Source of the DNA: Microbulbifer hydrolyticus
GTDB lineage: Bacteria > Pseudomonadota > Gammaproteobacteria > Pseudomonadales > Cellvibrionaceae
Reading direction: 5' to 3'
Length of the DNA: 64,000 nucleotides
Assembly (NCBI RefSeq): GCF_009931115.1
Contig: NZ_CP047491.1
Coordinates: 2,679,501-2,743,500, forward strand
This document shows positions 35,468 through 45,099 of this stretch, in pieces (position 1 is the stretch's first letter; each line of letters opens with the position of its first letter). Made by a program: the position numbers and the translations under genes. The notes under the pieces were generated by a model. The model saw only the letters and a program-made list of their open reading frames with translations. It searched no databases and had not been told where the DNA came from.

Positions 35468-37132
35468 CTAGATCATACTCCACTGACCGGTGTACGCCGC
35501 GAATATAAATACGAGTAAATTGGTAGTGGCATGTGCTGTTATGGCATCTCCGACGTGCCGTGAACGCAGGCGTACATAGGCATAGATAAGCCCTGCAATG
35601 GTGCCCGCCACCCAGGCACCGTGCAGAGCGCCAAAGGCCAAAGATGAAACCAATACTCCAGTAACCGACCAGGGAAGCGCGCCATGCGTATAGTTGGGTG
35701 AGCGGCTGAGCTTACACAATAAATAGCCTCGAAATGCCAACTCTTCTGCGATTGGGACCGTAATTGCCGCCCCCAAAAACCTCAACGCCAGCCATAAGCC
35801 CGACCAAAGTTCAGGCGTGCCCCGCAGCATTTGCGAAAATGCCTGATCGGCTTCCACCCCAGTGTTGAAAAGCAACACAACCCAAATCACGGCCGCCCCT
35901 ACTCCAGCGCCAAGTGCTTGAAAGCTAGGACGATATGGTATCAGGCGCAAGACAGGCCAAAACCAGGCTAGCGTAACCAGTACGGCAATAACACGCACCG
36001 GATATAACCAAATAAATTCGGACGAAAACGCCGACGTCAGCAAATCTGCAGCCAGTAACACGATCAAGGGCATAAGCGCGGCGGTGGCCCGCGCGCCATT
36101 GGTACGCTCAAGAGGCTCTGCGGCTTTGCGCGCCTGCGGCACTGTTCCTGTGTCAGCCCGCATTACAAAGCGCCAGTGGCTTGCAAACCAAAGGAGGCCA
36201 AACGAGGTAAGGATAAATAAAATCCATCCAGCCTGAGAATGAAAACCTCCTATAGCGACGTCCGCCGACCAGTAATAACCCAGCGCGACCAAGACTGCGA
36301 TACGCACCACATTGAGCAGCCAGATAACCACTACACCCAGAGGAAACAGGACAAAGGCTCGAGGGAAGCGAAATTCTTTGCGGTTGAGATACAGATACAA
36401 GGCCAGAAAAGCAGAAATTAATCCGACACCTTCATAACCGGAGCATGCCGGCGCCACACTGACAAGAAAGTCACCCATGCCGAGTACTTTCTGACTCGGC
36501 TCGACCACCACCAGCTGGGGATTAAGCTGCGCCAGTAGATTGGAAGAGAAAACAAACGTTAAAGTGCTGAGTGGCCCCCAAAGACTGCCCGCCATTACAG
36601 TGAAAAGCCAAATCGCTGCCGTGACCAGGGCAGCAACAACAATAGGCTTCCGATAACGTACTGTTGTCCGCAACCAGAATCGTATAGGTGCAATCATCAG
36701 TAGCCAGCACACCAAACTTGTAATCAGCGCACCAAACCAGAACAAGTATGGAAGTATGCCGAGTTGGCCAGCCTCACCAGCGAACTCAAAAATCAGGAGT
36801 GAACTCTGCAGGAGAACCCAATAACTTAACAGCTGTGGCAGCAAGTAGACGCCAACACGCCTGATATCCGCTTCAAGCCTTACACTGTGTAACACCGAGC
36901 GCAGTTCTCGCTTAAGCAGGAGACACAATAGCGCCACATACAAAACGGCGATTTTCGCCGCCTTCCCGAGGTACCCAAAAAGTACTCGCCACCCATCGGT
37001 GGCGCCCTCCATTACCAGGGTATAGGCATCGAAACGCTGACTGATATAAAGCAGCTGTAGTACCAGTAGAAACGCAACGCCCAGCGGAAAGATCGCCCTG
37101 AAATGCTTAAGCAAAAGGCATTCCCTACCCAA
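35468..37132 (-). CDS. xrtE: Exosortase E/CAAX-type protease fusion (VPEID-CTERM system)
   Basis: The 554-residue protein fuses two membrane enzymes. Residues about 1-320 are an exosortase with its catalytic triad: Cys230 in PACSGYEG, Arg277 in LNVVRI and His298 in GGFHSQAG. Residues about 345-554 are a CPBP (CAAX-type) intramembrane protease with EELAFRGY (E463, E464, R468), His504 in GALHGAWVAG, and His534/Asn538. This is the known exosortase E fusion type. Its only visible target is the adjacent VPEID-CTERM protein at 37215-37490. The gene starts at a TTG codon. It presumably cleaves or anchors the target at the inner membrane. Confidence 0.93.
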   Translation of the reverse strand: MGRECLLLKHFRAIFPLGVAFLLVLQLLYISQRFDAYTLVMEGATDGWRVLFGYLGKAAKIAVLYVALLCLLLKRELRSVLHSVRLEADIRRVGVYLLPQLLSYWVLLQSSLLIFEFAGEAGQLGILPYLFWFGALITSLVCWLLMIAPIRFWLRTTVRYRKPIVVAALVTAAIWLFTVMAGSLWGPLSTLTFVFSSNLLAQLNPQLVVVEPSQKVLGMGDFLVSVAPACSGYEGVGLISAFLALYLYLNRKEFRFPRAFVLFPLGVVVIWLLNVVRIAVLVALGYYWSADVAIGGFHSQAGWILFILTSFGLLWFASHWRFVMRADTGTVPQARKAAEPLERTNGARATAALMPLIVLLAADLLTSAFSSEFIWLYPVRVIAVLVTLAWFWPVLRLIPYRPSFQALGAGVGAAVIWVVLLFNTGVEADQAFSQMLRGTPELWSGLWLALRFLGAAITVPIAEELAFRGYLLCKLSRSPNYTHGALPWSVTGVLVSSLAFGALHGAWVAGTIAGLIYAYVRLRSRHVGDAITAHATTNLLVFIFAAYTGQWSMI

Positions 37133-37156
37133 GTGATATAAAGCTATATTTTCGTC

Positions 37157-37189
37157 AAAAAAAACCCCGGCCGTGAAAGCCGGGGTTTT
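37157..37189 (-). terminator. Terminator between the VPEID-CTERM gene and xrtE
   Basis: On the minus strand a perfect AACCCCGGC stem pairs with GCCGGGGTT and runs into eight T residues. It lies after the VPEID-CTERM stop and just before xrtE. It would let the substrate be made in excess over the sorting enzyme. Confidence 0.85.
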
Positions 37190-37214
37190 GACATTCCTCG
37201 ATTAAGCCTCCAGA

Positions 37215-37490
37215 TTATTTGGAGGAGCGTCTTTCACGACGAACAGCGACCAGTCCCGCCAGCAGGGCGAATGCGATGCCTGCACCCGCAGTGTCAATTT
37301 CAGGAACAGAGTGCGCTTCTTTAGCACCCCCATGCTTTACACTGCCTTTACGCTCATTACCGCCTTCACGCTTGTGATCAAGATGCTGTTTCTTATCACC
37401 ATCATCATGGGCACTGCGTTTGCCGTCAGCAAATGCCATAGGTGATGCAAGCAACAACAAGGCAAGACTGGCAAAAATATACTTTTTCAT
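37215..37490 (-). CDS. VPEID-CTERM sorting domain protein (exosortase E substrate)
   Basis: The 91-residue protein has a signal peptide (1-21, MKKYIFASLALLLLASPMAF then A). A 40-residue hydrophilic core rich in Lys, His, Asp and Gly follows, with no Cys and no predicted fold. The C-terminal signal has VPEID at 62-66, a hydrophobic helix at about 68-83 and a basic end (RRERRSSK). This tripartite signal defines the targets of exosortase E. The gene is immediately upstream of xrtE. The function of the mature 40-residue peptide is unknown. Confidence 0.92.
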   Translation of the reverse strand: MKKYIFASLALLLLASPMAFADGKRSAHDDGDKKQHLDHKREGGNERKGSVKHGGAKEAHSVPEIDTAGAGIAFALLAGLVAVRRERRSSK

Positions 37491-37565
37491 TAATTTTTCC
37501 CTTTAAATACTGCTGTTTTTCAGCGAGTACCCCTTTAAGTTCAGCTCCATGAACCGGATTATTGC

Positions 37566-37586
37566 CCACTTGGATAAACCAAGTGG
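37566..37586. promoter_or_regulatory. Perfect 8-bp dyad upstream of the VPEID-CTERM gene
   Basis: CCACTTGG, ATAAA, CCAAGTGG forms a perfect inverted repeat about 75 nt upstream of the VPEID-CTERM start. There is no T-run, so an operator is as likely as a terminator. No binding protein is known. Confidence 0.4.
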
Positions 37587-37904
37587 CATGCCACCACGAA
37601 ATAAGCTATTTAAACGATGACTTGGAGAACATCTCCCCATCAACAACAGTAACCAGCGACATACTGACAAGAAGTGGGGAAGCCAGAGGAAGGTTTACAG
37701 CCATTGCGTCCGGTTCGATTTTATCGCCACACACGGCCTGAACCGGATTGATAGCGTGACAGAGATCCAAACCCAAATGTGACGCAGGCCCACTTTTTTG
37801 GCGTTTAGCAAGAGTAAACGCCATTTCCACCCGGGTCTAGTAGCTATTCCCGCCAGATATCCAGCAATCAAACTTAATGACACCGAATTCAACGCGAGTT
37901 AATA

Positions 37905-38045
37905 AAATCTCGCCCGGGAACTTCCTGGATCCACTCAAATTTTCGCCATCGGCTTACTCGTTAACAGTGTTGCCGATGATTATGCGCTTGGCTTCCGGCT
38001 CGTCGACGTCGGTGAGACCCGAGAGGAACGGAGCCCGTAGCAGAA
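37905..38045 (-). pseudogene. Fossil fragment of guaA
   Basis: About 140 nt resembles guaA 40905-41045 in the same orientation, including GCGCTTGGCTTCCGG and GAGAGGAAC blocks. It corresponds to about residues 288-335 of GuaA. The flanks do not match and the frame is broken by substitutions, so this is a decayed partial copy. It lies about 2.9 kb from the intact gene, with the chitinase between them. The rest of the 37.5-38.45 kb region shows only short, non-protein-like frames. Confidence 0.75.
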
Positions 38046-38452
38046 CAAAAACCCACATAAAATAATAATGTCGCAAATATCAACCAAACTTACACATAAA
38101 AAAAGAACAAATACCTATCCGCCACTGGAATCAAATGACAATCGGGCGTATCTTCGACAACGTACAAATGACAACGCTATCATTTTCTGGTGACAGCGCT
38201 GTCCATTGCCGTCGGTGACTTGCGTGGCATCTGCCGCGACAGCACGGGGAGAGGTCGCCGCAGTTTCCTGCCGGCCACCGGCACAACAATTTGTACATTC
38301 ATGTGGACTATCTCGCTGTAGCAGTAATAGAGAAAGCAACAGTGAGGTCGCGGCGGGGGATTCGCGGGGTTTGCGCATTGATTCGCCGTTGACCTTTTCG
38401 GTTTCAAACCAAGATGTTTCAAACCAGAATCACGGTGAACAAGGTGAAAAAA

Positions 38453-40168
<1,716 letters not shown>

Positions 40169-40183
40169 TTTGAAATGAAGTAA

Positions 40184-40213
40184 TGCTCTGCGGGCCTTGT
40201 GGCCCGCAGAGCA
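40184..40213 (+). terminator. Strong hairpin after the chitinase gene
   Basis: A perfect 13-bp stem (TGCTCTGCGGGCC with GGCCCGCAGAGCA) surrounds a 4-nt loop, 16 nt after the stop codon. Only a weak T-tract follows. It may stabilise the 3' end or assist the stronger terminator at 40250. Confidence 0.6.
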
Positions 40214-40249
40214 GACTGTTTCAAGAGAAGCTGCAATAGCTTGAAAACA

Positions 40250-40276
40250 AAAACCCAGCGCAAGCGCTGGGTTTTT
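40250..40276. terminator. Bidirectional terminator between the chitinase gene and guaA
   Basis: AACCCAGCGCAAGCGCTGGGTT is self-complementary with T and A runs on both sides. It serves the convergent chitinase (plus) and guaA (minus) genes. Confidence 0.85.
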
Positions 40277-40331
40277 TGATTAGCGGATTTTGAATTCCAG
40301 GCGATCAATCGCGCCCGTAATTCTCACCCGG

Positions 40332-41909
40332 TCACTCCCACTCAATCGTCGCCGGCGGCTTGCTGGAAACGTCGTAGGCCACACGGGAGATATTCTCGAT
40401 CTCGTTGATGATGCGGTTGGATACCTTCTCGATCAGCTCGTAGGGCAGATGTGCCCAGCGCGCGGTCATAAAGTCCACAGTTTCTACCGCGCGCAGCGCC
40501 ACCACATATTCATAGCGGCGGCCATCACCCACTACCCCCACTGACTTGACCGGCAGGAACACCACAAACGCCTGGCTGGTCTTGTGGTACCAGTCTGCGT
40601 TGTGCAGCTCTTCGATAAAGATCGCGTCCGCTTCGCGCAGGATATCCGCATACTCTTTTTTCACTTCGCCGAGGATGCGCACACCCAGACCCGGACCCGG
40701 GAATGGATGGCGGTAGACCATGTCGTAGGGCAGGCCCAGCTCCAGGCCGATCTTACGCACCTCATCCTTGAACAGTTCGCGCAGTGGCTCAACCAGTTCC
40801 AGCGCCATGTCTTCCGGCAAGCCACCCACGTTGTGGTGGGACTTGATCACATGCGCCTTACCGGTTTTGGCGGCGGCAGATTCGATCACGTCCGGATAGA
40901 TGGTGCCCTGGGCCAGGAACTTCACACCTTTCAGCTTGGCTGCTTCCTCGTCGAAAATTTCGATGAAGGTGTTGCCGATAACCTTGCGCTTGGCTTCCGG
41001 TTCGTCGACACCGGCGAGACGGGAGAGGAACTGCTCTTCGGCATCAGCGCGAATAACCTTGACACCCATGTTGTCGGCGAACATCTTCATCACCTGATCG
41101 CCTTCGTTCTTGCGCAGCAGGCCGTTGTCTACGAACACACAGGTGAGCTGATCGCCGATGGCCTTATGCAACAATGCGGCCACCACGGAGCTGTCAACAC
41201 CGCCGGACAATCCCAGCAGCACCTTGGAATCCCCGACCTGTGCGCGCACTTTGGCGATGGAGTCCTCGATAATATTTTCCGGGGTCCACAGTTTTTCACA
41301 GCCACACAGCTGGATCACAAAGTGTTCGTAAATGCGGGTGCCCTGGAGGGTGTGGGTTACTTCCGGGTGGAACTGTACGCCGAAGAAATTTTTCTCGGCA
41401 TTGTACATACCCGCGATCGGGCAAGACGGGGTAGAAGCCATCAGCTCGAAGCCCTCTGGCATCTTCACCACTTTGTCGCCATGACTCATCCATACATCGA
41501 GCAGCGCACTGCCTGAGTCGTCCAGATGGTCCTTGATTTCGTGCAGCAGTGCGGACTGCCCCTCTACTTTCACCTGCGCGTAACCAAACTCGCGCACATT
41601 ACTGCCTTCTACCGCACCGCCCAACTGGTGTGCCATGGTCTGCATGCCGTAACAGATGCCGAGTACCGGCACACCCAGTTCGAACACCGCCTGCGGCGCG
41701 CGCGGAGAACCGGCCTCCGGTACAGACTCCGGGCCACCAGCGAGAATGATGCCCCTTGGGTTGTACTCGCGGATCTCCTCGTCGGTCATATCGAACGCGC
41801 GGATCTCGGAAAACACCCCCAGTTCACGCACTCGGCGGGCGATCAGCTGGGTGTACTGGGAACCGAAGTCGAGGATCAGGATTCGGCTGGAATGGATATC
41901 TTGGCTCAT
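40332..41909 (-). CDS. guaA: GMP synthase (glutamine-hydrolysing)
   Basis: GuaA converts XMP to GMP. The protein is 525 residues. The glutaminase domain has the catalytic Cys in [18 protein letters not shown] and [13 protein letters not shown]. The ATP pyrophosphatase P-loop is [16 protein letters not shown], and the C-terminal dimerisation domain follows. It is the second gene after guaB on the minus strand, with a strong hairpin between them. A partial decayed copy lies at 37.9-38.05 kb. Confidence 0.98.
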   Translation of the reverse strand: MSQDIHSSRILILDFGSQYTQLIARRVRELGVFSEIRAFDMTDEEIREYNPRGIILAGGPESVPEAGSPRAPQAVFELGVPVLGICYGMQTMAHQLGGAVEGSNVREFGYAQVKVEGQSALLHEIKDHLDDSGSALLDVWMSHGDKVVKMPEGFELMASTPSCPIAGMYNAEKNFFGVQFHPEVTHTLQGTRIYEHFVIQLCGCEKLWTPENIIEDSIAKVRAQVGDSKVLLGLSGGVDSSVVAALLHKAIGDQLTCVFVDNGLLRKNEGDQVMKMFADNMGVKVIRADAEEQFLSRLAGVDEPEAKRKVIGNTFIEIFDEEAAKLKGVKFLAQGTIYPDVIESAAAKTGKAHVIKSHHNVGGLPEDMALELVEPLRELFKDEVRKIGLELGLPYDMVYRHPFPGPGLGVRILGEVKKEYADILREADAIFIEELHNADWYHKTSQAFVVFLPVKSVGVVGDGRRYEYVVALRAVETVDFMTARWAHLPYELIEKVSNRIINEIENISRVAYDVSSKPPATIEWE

Positions 41910-41936
41910 GGCTTTCTCGTAACGGTTTTATAAACG

Positions 41937-41964
41937 GCAAACGGACCCTGAGAGGTCCGTTTGC
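41937..41964 (-). terminator. Hairpin between guaB and guaA
   Basis: A perfect 11-bp stem (GCAAACGGACC with GGTCCGTTTGC) surrounds a 6-nt loop in the 123-nt guaB-guaA gap. There is no clear T-run on the minus strand. It may attenuate or protect the processed mRNA between the two genes. Confidence 0.45.
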
Positions 41965-42032
41965 GGTTCACTTGAAAGTGCACTTCTGTTTTTGTTTCCC
42001 CAATTTCTTGATCAGGGATGTTAACGGACCTG

Positions 42033-43517
42033 TTAGCGGCCGCCCACCGGATAGTTCGGTGCTTCCTTGGTGATCTGCACGTCGTGCACATGGGATTCAC
42101 CCATGCCCGCCGCAGTCACCCGCACAAATTGCGGTCGGGTGCGCATGGTTTCCATATCCACACTGCCGGTATACCCCATGGCGGAGCACAGACCACCCAT
42201 CATCTGGTGCACGATCGCAGAAATCGGGCCCTTGTAAGGTACGCGGCCTTCAATACCCTCCGGTACCAGTTTTTCGGCGCCCTTGCTGGCATCCTGGAAG
42301 TAGCGATCGGAGGAACCCTGGGTGCGGGACATGGCTCCAAGTGAGCCCATACCACGGTAGGATTTATAGGTTCGCCCCTGATACAGCTCCACTTCGCCCG
42401 GCGCCTCTTCGGTACCTGCCAGCATGGAGCCCATCATGACCGAGTAGGCTCCGGCCGCTATCGCCTTGGAGATATCGCCGGAGAAACGGATGCCACCGTC
42501 GGCAATCAGCGGGACGCCGGTACCTTCGAGCGCCTTTGCCACTTCCGCGATCGCGGTAATCTGGGGTACTCCAATACCGGTCACGATACGGGTAGTACAG
42601 ATAGAGCCGGGGCCAATGCCCACTTTTACCGCGTCAGCACCCGCTTCCATCAATGCGATTGCCGCTTCGCCGGTCGCAATATTGCCCCCGATGACGTCTA
42701 CCTGCGGGTGCATTTCCTTGATCCGGCGCACGCGGTCAATCACGTTCTTGCTGTGGCCGTGGGCGGTATCCACCACCAGCACGTCCGCGCCCGCCTCGAC
42801 CAGAGCCGCAACGCGGTCGTCGGTGTCCGGGCTGGTGCCCACAGAAGCGCCAACGCGCAAGCGTCCATCGCTGTCTTTGCAGGAGTTGGGGTACTGCTCC
42901 GCCTTGTTGTAATCCTTGACGGTGATCAGGCCGCGCAATTCAAACTTGTCATTGACCACCAGCACCTTTTCGATGCGGTGTTTATGCAGCAGCTCGCGTA
43001 CCAGTTCAGGGGAGGCACCCTCGTCGCAGGTTACCAGACGATCTTTCGGCGTCATGATTTTGGCGACGGGGATGTCCAGATTGGTCTGGAAACGCACGTC
43101 GCGACTGGTGACGATACCGACCAGGTCGCCCTTTTCCATCACCGGCACGCCGGAGATGTTGTGGTGGCTGGTCAGCGCGATCAGTTCGCGCACGCTGGCA
43201 TCAGATTCGATGGTGATCGGGTCTTTTACAACACCCGCTTCAAACTTCTTCACTGCACGCACCGCGAGCGCCTGCTCTTCGATGCTCATGCTTTTGTGAA
43301 TAATGCCGATACCGCCTTCCTGCGCCAGGGCAATGGCCAGACGCGACTCGGTCACGGTATCCATGGCAGCGGACACCAGCGGAATATTCAGGGTGATATT
43401 ACGAGACAGTTTTGTCTTCAGGGAAACGTCTTTGGCAGTGACCTCGGAATAACCGGGCACAAGTAGGACGTCGTCAAAAGTGAGGGCTTCGCGTGCGATA
43501 CGCAGAGATTCAGACAT
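42033..43517 (-). CDS. guaB: Inosine-5'-monophosphate dehydrogenase
   Basis: GuaB oxidises IMP to XMP using NAD. The protein is 494 residues. Two CBS domains are inserted at about 95-205. The catalytic loop is [17 protein letters not shown] with the active-site Cys, and the flap is [20 protein letters not shown]. The ATG at 43517 ([20 protein letters not shown]) is preferred to the GTG two codons upstream. It leads the guaB-guaA unit and is divergent from xseA. Confidence 0.98.
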   Translation of the reverse strand: MSESLRIAREALTFDDVLLVPGYSEVTAKDVSLKTKLSRNITLNIPLVSAAMDTVTESRLAIALAQEGGIGIIHKSMSIEEQALAVRAVKKFEAGVVKDPITIESDASVRELIALTSHHNISGVPVMEKGDLVGIVTSRDVRFQTNLDIPVAKIMTPKDRLVTCDEGASPELVRELLHKHRIEKVLVVNDKFELRGLITVKDYNKAEQYPNSCKDSDGRLRVGASVGTSPDTDDRVAALVEAGADVLVVDTAHGHSKNVIDRVRRIKEMHPQVDVIGGNIATGEAAIALMEAGADAVKVGIGPGSICTTRIVTGIGVPQITAIAEVAKALEGTGVPLIADGGIRFSGDISKAIAAGAYSVMMGSMLAGTEEAPGEVELYQGRTYKSYRGMGSLGAMSRTQGSSDRYFQDASKGAEKLVPEGIEGRVPYKGPISAIVHQMMGGLCSAMGYTGSVDMETMRTRPQFVRVTAAGMGESHVHDVQITKEAPNYPVGGR

Positions 43518-43677
43518 GGACACTCAAACCTCTAGGGAGCGGGATTGGGTATCGGCGCGATTATAGCCGCAACAATCCCGGAAACAAAAGCCTATTTCGA
43601 CCGATTTGGCAAATCTCTTTACCTCGGCCGGCATCCTTGCAATATTTGCCGCCCAGATCCATTCGCAAGAGACCGAA

Positions 43678-45033
43678 ATGCCAAATACTCCCCCCGGCGT
43701 AGCCAATCCCCTGCCCACCGACGGCCGCCCCGTGATGTCTGTCAGCGAGCTCAACCGGGAGGTCAAGCACCTGTTAGAGGGTAGTGTGCCGCTGCTCTGG
43801 GTAGGTGGGGAGATCTCCAACTTCGCGGCGCCCAGTTCTGGGCACTGGTATTTCACCCTCAAGGATGCCCGCGCCCAGGTGCGCTGCGCCATGTTCCGCG
43901 GGCGCAACCGCAACGTGCGCTTCCCGCCGGCCAATGGACGGGAGGTTCTGGCACGGGCCAGGGTCAGCCTGTATGAAGGCCGCGGCGAATTCCAGCTGAT
44001 CATCGAGCACCTGGAAGAAGCCGGTTTCGGCGCCCTGATGCGCCAGTTGGAGCAGCTCAAGGCCAAACTGCAGGCCGAGGGCCTGTTCGACCTGGAACGG
44101 AAAAAGCCCCTGCCCTACCTCCCCGCCACCATCGGCATCATCACCTCCGCTACCGGCGCCGCCGTGCGGGATATGATTCAGGTGCTCGGACGCCGCTACC
44201 CCGCGGCCAGGATTGAACTGCTTCCGGTCGCGGTACAGGGCCAGGGCGCAGCCCAGCAAATTGCCAGCGCCATCTCGCTGGCAGGCAGACTGCAACGTCA
44301 CGATCTACTCATCGTCGGTCGCGGCGGCGGCTCTCTGGAGGACCTGTGGTCATTCAATGAAGAAGTGGTCGTGCGCGCACTGGCGGCCTGCCCTATCCCG
44401 ACCATCTCCGCCGTGGGCCATGAAACCGATACCACACTGGCCGACCTGGCAGCGGACGTTCGCGCACCCACGCCGTCGGCCGCAGCAGAAATCGCCAGTG
44501 CCAACGCCGCCGCCCTGCGCGACTCGATTGCAAACAGCGAGGCGCGCCTGCTGCGGGCGATGCAGTCCCGTTTGCGGCACCACCAACAGCAGGTACAGCT
44601 GACCAGCAACCGGATCCGCCACCCGCGCGAGCAGCTGCAGAATCACGCGCAGCGACTTGACCACCTCGAACTGCGATTGCGTCAGGCCATACGCCAGGAC
44701 ACCACAAACAGAGCTCAGCGACTCAGCGGCGCCCTGCGCGCGTTCAACCGAGTACACCCGGAGCAGCGCCTAAGCAGCGCGCGCGACGCGCTGGCCAAGC
44801 AAAGACTGCAGCTGCAACATGCGGCGGAGCGGCTGCTGGCGGGAAAGCGGGACAAACTCCTGCACTCCAGCCAGTTGCTGCACAGTGTCAGTCCGCTGGC
44901 GGTGCTGGACCGGGGTTATGCGATTGTCCGGGATGAACAAAAGCGTGTAGTACGAGATGCCGCGCAGATAAAACCCGGCCAGCGTATATTTGCGCGTCTC
45001 GCCAACGGAGAGATCTCGGCGGTAACCGACTAG
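43678..45033 (+). CDS. xseA: Exodeoxyribonuclease VII large subunit
   Basis: XseA is the catalytic subunit of ExoVII, which degrades single-stranded DNA. The protein is 451 residues. The N-terminal OB fold is clear (ISNFAAPSSGHWYFTLKDAR), and the nuclease core has TSATGAAVRDMIQVLGRRYP and IVGRGGGSLEDLWSFNEE. A long coiled coil and the C-terminal segment GYAIVRDEQKRVVRDAAQIK follow. I chose the ATG at 43678. Two stretches of this gene reappear in degraded form at the end of the first mltF gene. Confidence 0.96.
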   Translation: MPNTPPGVANPLPTDGRPVMSVSELNREVKHLLEGSVPLLWVGGEISNFAAPSSGHWYFTLKDARAQVRCAMFRGRNRNVRFPPANGREVLARARVSLYEGRGEFQLIIEHLEEAGFGALMRQLEQLKAKLQAEGLFDLERKKPLPYLPATIGIITSATGAAVRDMIQVLGRRYPAARIELLPVAVQGQGAAQQIASAISLAGRLQRHDLLIVGRGGGSLEDLWSFNEEVVVRALAACPIPTISAVGHETDTTLADLAADVRAPTPSAAAEIASANAAALRDSIANSEARLLRAMQSRLRHHQQQVQLTSNRIRHPREQLQNHAQRLDHLELRLRQAIRQDTTNRAQRLSGALRAFNRVHPEQRLSSARDALAKQRLQLQHAAERLLAGKRDKLLHSSQLLHSVSPLAVLDRGYAIVRDEQKRVVRDAAQIKPGQRIFARLANGEISAVTD

Positions 45034-45099
45034 CCACTTCCCCACGGGTAACGACCGGGTGGTGCTGTTTCACACTAGAATCCGGGCAATCTGCCAGCC

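Noticed and set aside
37606-37892. Two overlapping minus-strand frames that might be a broken transposase
   Set aside because: No DDE motif, inverted ends or recognisable transposase segment could be seen, so calling an insertion sequence would be a guess.
40184-40213. Chitinase 3' hairpin as a member of the A/B/C repeat family
   Set aside because: It is a simple 13-bp stem-loop without the inner hairpin or the conserved GGATG/TTCAC strand.
40584-41516. 310-residue plus-strand frame inside guaA
   Set aside because: It is antisense to guaA. It was only useful because its translation helped expose the guaA fossil at 37.9 kb.
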